Assembly (NCBI GenBank): GCA_903832475.1
Contig: CAILBQ010000569.1
Span: forward strand, 1 to 36,146
DNA: 36,146 nucleotides
Reading direction: 5' to 3'
Source: an uncultured Acidobacteriota bacterium
Lineage (GTDB): Bacteria > Acidobacteriota > Terriglobia > Terriglobales > Acidobacteriaceae
Position numbers and translations under genes: made by a program. The notes under the pieces are model-generated. The model saw nothing but the letters and a program-made list of their open reading frames with translations. It had not been told where the DNA came from and did no database searches. Position 1 is the first letter of the stretch. Each line of letters starts with the position of its first letter. This document shows, in pieces, positions 24,855 through 32,863 of this stretch.

Positions 24855-26597
24855 ATGAGAATCGCCCTCGCTGCACTGTTCGCCTTTTCCGTCTCTGCTT
24901 TGGCCGCCGAAAAGCCCGCCGCCGTCGCGACTCACGCCGCAACCTCATCCTGCACCTGCGAAACGCTGGACCTGGCCACCATCGCCCGTATCCGCGATGA
25001 GGGCTTCAACCACTCGCACATCATGGAGTACGCCAGCGGCCTGTTCGACGGCATCGGCCCGCGGCTCACCGGCTCGCCCGAGTTCGCGCGCGCCACGCAG
25101 TGGTCGATCGATCAGCTCAAGCACATGGGCGCGACCAATCCACACGCCGAGTCCTGGGGCGACTTTGGCATGGGCTGGACGCAGATCGGCACCTCGGTCG
25201 AGATGACTTCGCCGTCAAGCGCGACCATCCTCGCCCAGGCCACGCCGTGGTCGCCCGCAACAGCCGGCGAAGTCACCGCCGACGTGATCGCCGTTCCTTC
25301 CCTCGAAGACGAAAAGGACTTTGCCAAGTGGAAAGGCAAGCTTTCCGGCAAGATCATCCTGTACGGGAGCGAGCCCAAGATCAATCCCAATCCCGAACCG
25401 CTGCTCGAACACTACGACGCAACAAAGCTTGAGCATTTTGCCAGCTACCCGCTGGATGGAGATCAGTCCGACAGCTATGTTCTTCCCGACGACTCGGCTC
25501 TCTGGGAAAAGGTCTTCAAGCAGATGGCATTCAAGGAGAAGGTCGGACACTTCTTTGCCGACGAGCATGCCGTTGCCGTGCTGGTGCCGGGGGGATCGGG
25601 CGGCGTGATTCACGACGACACCGGCAGTTCGCTGGGATGGTTTGTCTACCAACCGGATCACAAGCAGGCCTTGCCTTCAGCCGTGATCGCCAACGAAGCT
25701 TTCGGCCGCATGGCCCGGTTGCTCAAGCACGACGTGCCGGTATCGCTGCACATCGACATCGCCACCAAATTCAACGGCGACATAGTGGAAGGCAACAACG
25801 TGATCGCCGACATTCCCGGCACCGATCCCGCGTTGAAGAACCAGGTTGTCATGCTGGGCGGCCATCTCGACAGCTGGATTGCCGGTACTGGCGCCACCGA
25901 CAACGGCGCAGGCTCGATCATCGCCCTCGAGGCCATGCGGATTCTGCGCACCCTGAACATCCAGCCGAGGCGCACCATCCGGGTCGGCCTGTGGGGCGGC
26001 GAAGAACAGGGCATTTTCGGCTCGTCCGGCTATGTGAGGACCCACCTGGGCACTTTGCAGTATTCCACCAAGCCGGAAGAGCAGGTGGTTCCGGAATTCC
26101 TGCGCCAGCAGACCGGGGCGGTGCAGCTCAAGCCAGACCATGCCACATTCGACGCCTACTTTAACGCCGACAATGGAACCGGCAAGCTGCTCGGCATCTT
26201 CAGTGAAGGCAATGCCGCCGCTGCCAACATTTTCGAGCAGTGGATGGCCCAGCCCACCCCGCTGCGCGACTTGGGATTCACCACGGTCTCGCTGCGCAAC
26301 ACAGGCTCGACAGACCATGTTCCGTTCAATCAGGTTGGCTTGCCCGGCTTCCAGTTCATCCAGGACCCGCGCGACTACGGCACCCGCACCCACCATTCCA
26401 ACCAGGACACCTATGAGCGATTGTCTGAGCCGGATTTGAAGCAGGCTGCGGTCGTCATGGTCATCTTCGTCTACAGCACCGCGCAGCGCGACGCCATGCT
26501 GCCGCGTAATGCCATGCCCCACCCAGAACTGGAAGAGCAGCAGGCCAAGCCGCTCGAGGGAATTTACCCGGGAGCGGTCAAACCGGAAACGAAGTAG
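24855..26597 (+). CDS. Secreted M28-family aminopeptidase
   Basis: A 580-residue exported zinc peptidase of the M28 family. A signal peptide is visible (MRIALAALFAFSVSALAAEK). The zinc-binding residues appear in order: H337 and D339 in GGHLDSW, the bridging D349 in GATDNGAGS, the catalytic/ligand pair E383-E384 in WGGEEQGIFGSSGY, an aspartate in YFNADNGTG, and a late histidine in TRTHHSNQDTYE. A protease-associated (PA-like) insert of about 150 residues precedes the catalytic core (about 125-300), as in many secreted M28 enzymes. The product would act in the periplasm or outside the cell, releasing N-terminal amino acids from peptides. The gene converges with the LuxR-type regulator across 54 nt. 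Confidence 0.9.
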   Translation: MRIALAALFAFSVSALAAEKPAAVATHAATSSCTCETLDLATIARIRDEGFNHSHIMEYASGLFDGIGPRLTGSPEFARATQWSIDQLKHMGATNPHAESWGDFGMGWTQIGTSVEMTSPSSATILAQATPWSPATAGEVTADVIAVPSLEDEKDFAKWKGKLSGKIILYGSEPKINPNPEPLLEHYDATKLEHFASYPLDGDQSDSYVLPDDSALWEKVFKQMAFKEKVGHFFADEHAVAVLVPGGSGGVIHDDTGSSLGWFVYQPDHKQALPSAVIANEAFGRMARLLKHDVPVSLHIDIATKFNGDIVEGNNVIADIPGTDPALKNQVVMLGGHLDSWIAGTGATDNGAGSIIALEAMRILRTLNIQPRRTIRVGLWGGEEQGIFGSSGYVRTHLGTLQYSTKPEEQVVPEFLRQQTGAVQLKPDHATFDAYFNADNGTGKLLGIFSEGNAAAANIFEQWMAQPTPLRDLGFTTVSLRNTGSTDHVPFNQVGLPGFQFIQDPRDYGTRTHHSNQDTYERLSEPDLKQAAVVMVIFVYSTAQRDAMLPRNAMPHPELEEQQAKPLEGIYPGAVKPETK

Positions 26598-26598
26598 C

Positions 26599-26636
26599 CC
26601 AACAGCAATTTCCGATTATTTTTCACCGCCTGTTGG
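26599..26636. terminator. Inverted repeat between convergent genes
   Basis: CCAACAG (26599-26605) and CTGTTGG (26630-26636) are perfect complements around an AT-rich 24-nt loop in the 54-nt gap between the M28 peptidase and the LuxR-type regulator. The loop is long for an intrinsic terminator, so the call is weak. Confidence 0.3.
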
Positions 26637-26651
26637 CCCATTCGCGTCGCC

Positions 26652-27371
26652 TTAGGTGCCCGTCCGGTGGATCGCCTGCACATTGCTGAGATAGGCGTCC
26701 TCGGCGGCGCTGGCGATCTCTTCAGCCTCGATGCGGCTGCCCACATCCGCGGCGGCCTGCGCCAAGACCCGGTGATGCAGCGTAAACAGGGCGAGTTCCA
26801 GTCGATCGCTGACACCGGTCTTGTCATAGATGGAGCGCAGATAATTCTTGATCACCTGCTCAGTCGTTTTCAGACGATGTGCGATTTCGCGATTCTTGCA
26901 TCCCTGGACGATCAGGGCAACGATGCGCATCTCTTTGGGCGTCAAGCGGTCACGGACACGCGTCCCCACCATGTCCTCTTCCACCACCTCATTCAGGAGC
27001 GCATGCAGAGGCTGCCAGGTTTCGCCGGCAGCCACCTTGCGGACGCACTCCACCAGCGCCGAACCTGTGGTATTGCGAAAAATCACGCCATGAAAGCCCT
27101 GCTGCAAGAAGGTTGTTGGCGACTCCGTATTCTCGGCAATCGCGATGCCGCGGCTGTTGCTGGTCTCGAGCAGCAGCCTCAGGCGGGACATCTCCGGCTT
27201 GAGTGCCGAGGCAAAAATGACCACCGTGCCGGGGAACGTGGTGATCGCATGCATCATGCGCTCACTGTCGGAGCACTGCGCGATAATACGGATGTTTTCG
27301 TCCATGGCCAGGACTTTGGCTGTCCCCGCCCGGAAGATCGCCTGTGAATCTGCGAGTATGACTTTGTTCAT
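26652..27371 (-). CDS. LuxR/NarL-type regulator with a degenerate receiver domain
   Basis: A 239-residue protein with an N-terminal receiver-like domain (about 1-120) and a C-terminal LuxR-type helix-turn-helix (about 140-200: LTPKEMRIVALIVQGCKNREIAHRL, then VIKNYLRSIYDKTGV). In the receiver, MNKVILADSQAIFRAG keeps only one of the two acidic residues, the phospho-acceptor position at the end of strand 3 reads VVIFASAL (A or S instead of D, about residue 54), and the conserved lysine is arginine (R99). Phosphorylation-independent control is therefore likely. The ATG at 27371 has GAGG at good distance; upstream in-frame starts lack domain sequence. A sigma-28-like promoter lies about 90 nt upstream, linking it to the flagellar regulon. 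A C-terminal tail of about 35 residues follows the HTH. Confidence 0.85.
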   Translation of the reverse strand: MNKVILADSQAIFRAGTAKVLAMDENIRIIAQCSDSERMMHAITTFPGTVVIFASALKPEMSRLRLLLETSNSRGIAIAENTESPTTFLQQGFHGVIFRNTTGSALVECVRKVAAGETWQPLHALLNEVVEEDMVGTRVRDRLTPKEMRIVALIVQGCKNREIAHRLKTTEQVIKNYLRSIYDKTGVSDRLELALFTLHHRVLAQAAADVGSRIEAEEIASAAEDAYLSNVQAIHRTGT

Positions 27372-27463
27372 TTCCCGCCTCGCCCCTGCGCCAGATCGAA
27401 AAGTTAGCACACGAAGAGGAAACGTGCTCCCGCTCCGCATACTCGGTTTGTTCCGCAGTCAGG

Positions 27464-27490
27464 TTATCGGCGACAACCGCAACTACTTTC
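27464..27490 (-). promoter_or_regulatory. Sigma-28 (FliA)-like promoter
   Basis: Minus-strand GAAAGTAG-N11-GCCGATAA. The -10 is a perfect match to the FliA consensus and the spacing is exact; the -35 keeps AAAGT (5/8). It would start transcription near 27458, about 87 nt ahead of the LuxR-type regulator. Confidence 0.55.
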
Positions 27491-27711
27491 TATTGGTCCA
27501 TTTCGCGACAGTTGAAACTTGGAATTCGTCAAGAGGTGGTCTCACACGTTAGTTTACACGATAGTAACCTTACCTCCCATATTCAGCTTACAGGACGCTT
27601 TGTTGATTCCGCGAGAGAAAACGCGGAAGAAGTTGCCGTCAAATCAACAACAAAATTCCCAAAATGGGCCGCTGGAGGCATGCACCGCTCACCCGCTACA
27701 CTGAGAAAGCT
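27491..27711. other. Upstream region of the receiver/TrxR-like fusion
   Basis: These 221 nt contain no gene. A hairpin CCGCG-N8-CGCGG spans 27609-27626. AT-rich stretches (about 27540-27590 and 27640-27662) could hold promoters, but no convincing -35/-10 pair was found. A TACACT about 15 nt before the ATG at 27712 is a possible -10. Confidence 0.3.
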
Positions 27712-29379
27712 ATGAACAGGCCCATCCTTCTCGCGGTAGACGATGACATCAGTGTTCTGGAGGCGGTCGTTCAAGATCTTCGCCGCCAGTATGGCTCCAC
27801 GTACCGTGTGATTCGCGCGGGCAGCGGCCAGGCTGCCTTGGATACGTTGAGCCAATTGAAGTCCCGCGACGAAGCCGTGGCCCTGCTGCTCAGCGACCAG
27901 CGCATGCCCGGCATGACCGGCGTCGAATTCCTTGAATCCGCGCAAAAGATCTATCCCCATTCCAAGCGGGTCCTGCTGACGGCCTACGCCGATACCGAGG
28001 CCGCCATTCGGGCCATCAACACGGCTCGCATCCACTATTACCTGACCAAGCCGTGGGATCCGCCTGAAGAAAAGCTGTATCCGGTCCTCGACGATTTGCT
28101 GCAGGACTGGAATGCCGGGTACCAGCCGAAATTCGAAGGACTGCGAGTGATCGGTCACCGCTGGTCGTTGAAAGACCACCAGCTGCGCAGCTTTCTCTCG
28201 CGCAACCATGTGCCCTACCGCTGGCTCGATGCGGCAGCCAGCGAAGACGCTCAGAGACTGCTGTCCGAAAAATCGCTCGATCCCGAAGCGCTGCCCGTAG
28301 TTCTGTTTTCGGATGGCAGCGCGCTGGTCGATCCCGAACAGGATGCTCTCGCGGCCCGGGTCGGTTTGCGCACCCAGGCGGCCCAGGATTTCTATGACAT
28401 GGTGGTCATCGGCGCCGGTCCGGCCGGTCTGGCGGCTGCTGTCTATGGAGCATCCGAAGGGCTGAAGACCCTGGTCATCGAGCCCGATGCCCCGGGCGGG
28501 CAGGCGGGATCGTCCTCACGTATTGAGAATTACCTGGGGTTCCCCTCCGGCATCAGCGGCGCCGACCTGGGACGCCGCGCGCACATGCAGGGAGTTCGAT
28601 TCGGCGCTGAGTTCCTCACCCAGCGGGCTGTCGGCCTCCGCGTGGACGGGCAATACCGCTTCGTGGTGATGGCCGATGGACGGGAAGTTTCCAGCCACGT
28701 CCTGCTTTTGGCTACCGGCGTGAATTACCGTAAATTGGACATTCCCGGAGCCGATCTGCTCACCGGCAGGGGCATTTACTACGGCGCGGCGCTGGTCGAG
28801 GCTTCCGCCTGCAAGGATGAAAACGTCTATATCGTTGGAGGCGCGAACAGCGCCGGACAGGCTGCCTTGCACTTCGCGAAATTTGCCTGCACGGTAACGA
28901 TGCTGGTGCGCGCCGACAGCCTGGAAGCAAGTATGTCGAAATACTTAATCGATGAGATCGCCCGCACATCGAATATAGTAGTCGAACCGAACACTCAAGT
29001 TCTGTCGGCCGAAGGCGAGGAACATTTGCACGCCATTTGCATCCGCGGTCCGCAGGGGCAGGCACGTCGTGAAGCGAGTTCCCTCTTCGTGTTCATCGGC
29101 GCTGTTCCGGGAACTGAGTGGCTGCCGGATGTCATGCTTCGGGACGAAAAAGGGTTTGTGCTGGCAGGACCCGACCTGACCACGCCGGAAATGAAGGCGC
29201 AGGGAAAGTTTGCCAGGCTGTGGAAGGAACGACGGGATCCCTTCCTGCTGGAATCGAGCGTGCCGGGGATCTTCGTGGCCGGGGATGTACGCCATGGTTC
29301 GGTGAAGCGGGCTGCCTCGGCAGTCGGCGAAGGGTCGATTGCCGTGCAGTTTGCCCATCAGTATCTGGCAAGTTTTTAG
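27712..29379 (+). CDS. Response-regulator receiver / thioredoxin reductase-like flavoprotein fusion
   Basis: A 555-residue cytosolic protein. Residues 1-125 are an intact receiver: acidic D10-D12, phospho-acceptor D62 (LLLSDQRMPGMTG), T90 and K113 (LTKPWD). Residues 143-215 look like a glutaredoxin fold in which the usual WCPYC is WSLKD, so there is no redox cysteine; the later LPVVLFSDG keeps the cis-Pro region. Residues 228-555 form a TrxR-like FAD/NAD(P)H module with GAGPAG (234-239), APGGQAGSSSRIENYLGFPSG, IVGGANSAGQAA and GIFVAGDVRHGSVKRAASAVGEG. The CxxC of true TrxR is absent (GIYYGAALVEASACKDE). It probably is a phosphorylation-controlled oxidoreductase with an unknown electron acceptor. 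The next gene encodes its likely kinase. An upstream in-frame ATG at 27664 lacks domain sequence. Confidence 0.9.
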   Translation: MNRPILLAVDDDISVLEAVVQDLRRQYGSTYRVIRAGSGQAALDTLSQLKSRDEAVALLLSDQRMPGMTGVEFLESAQKIYPHSKRVLLTAYADTEAAIRAINTARIHYYLTKPWDPPEEKLYPVLDDLLQDWNAGYQPKFEGLRVIGHRWSLKDHQLRSFLSRNHVPYRWLDAAASEDAQRLLSEKSLDPEALPVVLFSDGSALVDPEQDALAARVGLRTQAAQDFYDMVVIGAGPAGLAAAVYGASEGLKTLVIEPDAPGGQAGSSSRIENYLGFPSGISGADLGRRAHMQGVRFGAEFLTQRAVGLRVDGQYRFVVMADGREVSSHVLLLATGVNYRKLDIPGADLLTGRGIYYGAALVEASACKDENVYIVGGANSAGQAALHFAKFACTVTMLVRADSLEASMSKYLIDEIARTSNIVVEPNTQVLSAEGEEHLHAICIRGPQGQARREASSLFVFIGAVPGTEWLPDVMLRDEKGFVLAGPDLTTPEMKAQGKFARLWKERRDPFLLESSVPGIFVAGDVRHGSVKRAASAVGEGSIAVQFAHQYLASF

Positions 29380-29400
29380 TTTTTGGAGAGATGCGCAGCC

Positions 29401-29457
29401 ATGACGTTCGAAGATCTGGATCGGCGAATTGAGGAGACTGCGCAGGCAGAGCGATGA
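29401..29457 (+). CDS. Possible 18-codon coupling ORF before the kinase gene
   Basis: ATG at 29401 opens an 18-residue frame, [18 protein letters not shown], whose TGA overlaps the ATG of the kinase gene (ATGA). GGAGAG lies about ten nt upstream, whereas the kinase start has only a weak site of its own. It could be a translational-coupling leader or the remnant of a lost gene. It may also be chance. Confidence 0.3.
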   Translation: MTFEDLDRRIEETAQAER

Positions 29458-30887
29458 ACACCAGCGAAGTACAGGAACCCAGCACGCAAACCATCGTCTT
29501 GAGCGATTACGCCGAGCAACTCAGCCATGTCGCAGCCTTCGCCGACGTTTCCCCGGATGAGCTCTGCGGACTGACCTCGGCCGAGCTGATCAAGATGCCT
29601 ACGAACGGCACGATTCTCGATCCCAATAATCCTGTGCGCGCCTATTGGGTTGTTCTCGAAGGTGAAGTCTGCGCCGACCGCGTCGAGCAGGATGGTTCCC
29701 TCACCCGCATCGGCATCGCCAAGGAAAACGAGACATTCGGAGAAGTCGTTCTGCTCGCCGGCAAGTCGCCGACCGTGCGGGTTCTGACCGCCAAGCCATC
29801 CGTTCTTTTGCGCTTTTCAGAAGACGCTTTCTGGAGCCTGATGGCCTGCTGCCCTCCTGTGCGCAAAGTCATCCTGTCGCACATGGCGCAGCGTTTGCAC
29901 GCCTACCAGGCCGAGGCGGCCCATCGCGAAAAACTGATTTCCCTAGGCACGCTGGCGGCGGGCTTGATGCATGAGTTGCATAATCCGGGTTCGGCCGCCA
30001 AGCGCGCCGCGTCGCAGTTGCGTGCCAACCTGCTGCGCCTGCAGGAGTTGAGCCTGCGCTTCTGCGAACATGAAACCAGCCGCGACCAGATTTCCTGCAT
30101 GCGCGAGCTCCAACTGGAAGCGATCGCCCACGCCAAATCCTCCACCATGAGTTCCCTGGAACAGTCGGACGCTGAAGAATCGATGGGTGAGTGGCTGGAA
30201 ACAGCCGGCGTCGAGAATGCTTTCAAGATCGCCCCAACCCTGGTCAGCATTGGCCTCGATCCGCAGGAACTGGTGTGCATACGCGACGCTTTTGCCGGTG
30301 ACGGGCTTTCGGATGCTCTGAACTGGCTGGAAGCGCTGGTCTCCAGCGTTTCGCTCGTCGAGGCCGTGGAGGAAAGCATCTCGCGCGTTTCGGAACTGGT
30401 CATGGCGGTCAAGAAATTCGCCTACGACGATCGCTGCACCCTGCGCGAAGTCGACGTGCACGACAGCATTCAGAGCACGCTGACCATTCTCGGCCACAAG
30501 ATGCGTCAGCGCCAGATCCGTGTCGTCAAGCACTTTGACGCCGCCCAGCCGAATATCCGCACCACTGGCGTAGCCATCAGCCAGGTCTGGACCAACCTGA
30601 TCGACAACGCCATCGATGCCTCTCCCGAAGGCGGCCAGATCGATGTGCGCACGTGGACCGAGCCCGGCTACCTGGCGATCGAGGTAACCGACCACGGAGC
30701 GGGAATTCCCGAAGACCTCAAGGCACGCATCTTTGAGCCGTTCTTCACCACCAAGCCGGTCGGAAAAGGCACCGGTCTGGGCCTGGAAATCGTTCAGCGC
30801 ATTGTGACGCAGAGCTTTGGCGGCAAGATCGAAGTCGAGTCGAAGCCGGGTGAAACGCAATTCATCGTTCGCCTGCCGCAGTCGTAG
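29454..30887 (+). CDS. Cyclic nucleotide-binding-domain sensor histidine kinase
   Basis: A 477-residue cytosolic kinase without membrane segments. Residues 20-150 form a CRP/FNR-type cNMP-binding beta roll ([14 protein letters not shown], then [20 protein letters not shown]). The helical dimerisation part begins [21 protein letters not shown], with the phospho-accepting histidine H173, and a long helical insert of about 130 residues follows before the second helix. The ATPase domain has the N box ([14 protein letters not shown]), G1 (DHGAGIPED), F box ([11 protein letters not shown]) and G2 ([10 protein letters not shown]). It lies 74 nt after the receiver/TrxR fusion and is its probable partner. 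The beta roll lacks a clear phosphate-binding arginine motif, so its ligand may not be cAMP. Confidence 0.9.
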   Translation: MNTSEVQEPSTQTIVLSDYAEQLSHVAAFADVSPDELCGLTSAELIKMPTNGTILDPNNPVRAYWVVLEGEVCADRVEQDGSLTRIGIAKENETFGEVVLLAGKSPTVRVLTAKPSVLLRFSEDAFWSLMACCPPVRKVILSHMAQRLHAYQAEAAHREKLISLGTLAAGLMHELHNPGSAAKRAASQLRANLLRLQELSLRFCEHETSRDQISCMRELQLEAIAHAKSSTMSSLEQSDAEESMGEWLETAGVENAFKIAPTLVSIGLDPQELVCIRDAFAGDGLSDALNWLEALVSSVSLVEAVEESISRVSELVMAVKKFAYDDRCTLREVDVHDSIQSTLTILGHKMRQRQIRVVKHFDAAQPNIRTTGVAISQVWTNLIDNAIDASPEGGQIDVRTWTEPGYLAIEVTDHGAGIPEDLKARIFEPFFTTKPVGKGTGLGLEIVQRIVTQSFGGKIEVESKPGETQFIVRLPQS

Positions 30888-30966
30888 TCTGAACACCTCA
30901 TCCTCCCTGCAACATCCCGAATCATCCCGGAACGAAACTCCTCGTCTCCCTCCTCGGCTCATGATT

Positions 30967-30993
30967 TGAAGTTGCCTCCGCCGCCGCCGATAA
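30967..30993 (+). promoter_or_regulatory. Sigma-28 (FliA)-like promoter for the GGDEF-motA-motB operon
   Basis: TGAAGTTG-N11-GCCGATAA in the 136-nt gap upstream of the GGDEF gene. The -10 is a perfect match to the FliA consensus, the spacing is exact and the -35 matches six of eight. Transcription would begin near 31000, just ahead of AGGAG and the ATG at 31024. Confidence 0.75.
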
Positions 30994-31023
30994 GACGCTC
31001 ATTGAGCATCAGGAGCGGCAGGC

Positions 31024-31992
31024 ATGGCAGATCACATCGAGATTCTTGAGGCGGCGCTCAGCGCGCTCCATGAAGGAATCATCGTGCTCGACAACGAGCA
31101 GCGCATAGTCTTCTGGAACCCCGCAGCGACCGCCATGGCCGGATACGCAAGCGTGGAAATGCTGGGACGTCCGCTGCCGGGAGGCTTCTACGAAGTCGAC
31201 CTCGCTCACCACGGTTCCAGCCAGAGCGACGGCGGCAGCAAAGTTGAAAGTCCGGCCGGAAACGAAACTGGAATCCACGAGGTCCTTGCCCACCAGCGGC
31301 CCGTTCTGGTCAACATCTGCCATCAGCGCCACCACACTTTCCCCGCCATGCTGCACCGCACACCGCTCCGCGACGCCCTGGGCGCACGCGTGGCAACCAT
31401 GCTGCGATTTCACACCGTAGAAGAGATCGATACGTTGCTGCATGGCGAGTGCAGCGACGACGGCGCTACCGAGCACCGGCTGGAACATAGCCAGGCCGGC
31501 ATCGAAGACCGGCTGGACGAAGCCAGCCGCGAGTGGGTCGCCAACGGTATTCCTTTCGGCGTGATGTGGGTGTTGGTCGATCAGGCAGCGAACCTGCGCA
31601 AGACGCATGGCCGCGACGCTTCGGAATCCATGATGGACATCGTCGAGAAATCACTGCTGCACGGTCTTCGACCTACGGAAATCCTGGGGCGCTGGGGATC
31701 GAATGAGTTTCTGGTTCTCTCTCACGAGCGCACCATAGACATGCTGGACGCGCATGGCCGCTACCTGGCAGGCATCACGCGCACCGCCGACTTTCGTTGG
31801 TGGGGTGACCGCGTCGGCCTCACCGTCAGCATTGGCGTAGCCCAGGCGCAGGTCTCCGAAAGCCTCTCCTGCCTGCTCAAACGCGCGCAAAAAGCCATGC
31901 ATAGCAGCCAGTACAGCGGCGGCAACTGCGTTACCCATCTCAATCCAAAAGACATGGCCAATACAGGGGGGCAGGAATGTTTGCAATCATAG
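31024..31992 (+). CDS. PAS / degenerate GGDEF domain protein
   Basis: A 322-residue soluble protein. Residues 5-130 look like a PAS sensor (ALHEGIIVLDNEQRIVFWNPAATAMAGYASVEMLGRP) and residues 165-310 like a GGDEF domain. The signature reads RWGSNEF (S226, N227, E228) in place of GGDEF. The DxDxFKxxND region reads LVDQAANLRKTHG, so the first metal-binding aspartate and the guanine-contacting asparagine are also missing. Cyclase activity is therefore unlikely, and a sensing or protein-binding role is more plausible. VSIGVAQAQVSESLSCLLKRAQKAMH completes the fold. It overlaps motA by 16 bp and follows a sigma-28-like promoter, so it is made with the stator and may tune motor function. Confidence 0.88.
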   Translation: MADHIEILEAALSALHEGIIVLDNEQRIVFWNPAATAMAGYASVEMLGRPLPGGFYEVDLAHHGSSQSDGGSKVESPAGNETGIHEVLAHQRPVLVNICHQRHHTFPAMLHRTPLRDALGARVATMLRFHTVEEIDTLLHGECSDDGATEHRLEHSQAGIEDRLDEASREWVANGIPFGVMWVLVDQAANLRKTHGRDASESMMDIVEKSLLHGLRPTEILGRWGSNEFLVLSHERTIDMLDAHGRYLAGITRTADFRWWGDRVGLTVSIGVAQAQVSESLSCLLKRAQKAMHSSQYSGGNCVTHLNPKDMANTGGQECLQS

Positions 31993-32846
31993 GCATCGTC
32001 GTCGTCTTCGGGGCCATCGTCGCCGGGTATCTGATGGAAAAAGGCAACATGATGGTGCTGGTGCAGCCGGCGGAACTGATCATCATCGGCGGCGCGGCAC
32101 TGGGCACACTGCTCATCGCCAACCCGCTGCACATCATCAAGGCCATCTTGGGGGGCGTGATGGGCGTCCTGAAGCCATCGCAGTTCAACAAGGCCCGCTA
32201 TCTTGAAACCCTCAAGATGATGTTCGAGTTCCTCAACAAGGTGCGCAAGGAAGGCCTGCTTTCGGTCGAAATGGACGTGGAAAAGCCCAAGGAAAGCGCC
32301 ATCTTCAAGAAATATCCGTCCTTTCTCAAGGACCACCACGTTATGGATTTTGTCTGCGACACCTTGCGCATGGCTATTACCGGCGGTGTCGAGCCCTTTG
32401 ACATGGACCAGATGATGGAGCGCGACATGGAAGTCCATCATCACGGCGTGGCCACGCCCATTGCATCGCTTTCTACCGTCGCCGACGCATTGCCTGGCCT
32501 GGGCATCGTCGCCGCTGTGCTTGGCGTGGTAATCACCATGGGCGCGATCGGCGGACCTCCGGAAGAGGTGGGTCACAAGGTAGCTGCCGCCTTGGTCGGC
32601 ACTTTCCTTGGCATCCTGTTGTGCTACGGCCTGGTGGGGCCGCTCGCCGCCAACATGACCAAGGGTGCGGACGAACATAACGACTACCTCGGCGTTCTGC
32701 GCGTGCTCATGCTTTCCTTCCTCAAAGGCAACGCGCCTTTGATCGCCATTGAGATGGCTCGGCGTGCTATTCCCGCGCATGTGCGGCCCTCGTTCGCCGA
32801 GACAGAAAAAGCCTGCAAGGGCGGCGGCGCTCCCGCGGCGGCATAA
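31977..32846 (+). CDS. motA: Flagellar motor stator protein MotA
   Basis: A 289-residue inner-membrane protein, the proton-channel stator subunit that pushes on FliG. Four hydrophobic segments are visible: IIGIVVVFGAIVAGYLM, ELIIIGGAALGTLLIA, LGIVAAVLGVVITMGAI and AAALVGTFLGILLCYGLVGPLA. The cytoplasmic loop between helices 2 and 3 carries the charged residues that contact the rotor. The conserved proline of helix 3 is present in ADALPGLGIVAAVLG. A further residue pattern, GVEPFDMDQMMERDMEVHHH, is typical of MotA and not of the ExbB/TolQ relatives. The start overlaps the GGDEF gene by 16 bp and has a strong AGGGGGGCAGG site. motB follows after 17 nt. Confidence 0.95.
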   Translation: MFAIIGIVVVFGAIVAGYLMEKGNMMVLVQPAELIIIGGAALGTLLIANPLHIIKAILGGVMGVLKPSQFNKARYLETLKMMFEFLNKVRKEGLLSVEMDVEKPKESAIFKKYPSFLKDHHVMDFVCDTLRMAITGGVEPFDMDQMMERDMEVHHHGVATPIASLSTVADALPGLGIVAAVLGVVITMGAIGGPPEEVGHKVAAALVGTFLGILLCYGLVGPLAANMTKGADEHNDYLGVLRVLMLSFLKGNAPLIAIEMARRAIPAHVRPSFAETEKACKGGGAPAAA

Positions 32847-32863
32847 GAGCTGAGGAGCCATTC

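Noticed and set aside
27712-29379. Second genuine thioredoxin reductase
   Set aside because: The CxxC of the family is absent from the NADPH-domain position and no alternative cysteine pair was seen.
31024-31992. Active diguanylate cyclase
   Set aside because: The signature is GSNEF, and the first metal-binding aspartate and the guanine-contacting asparagine are missing, so I describe it as degenerate.
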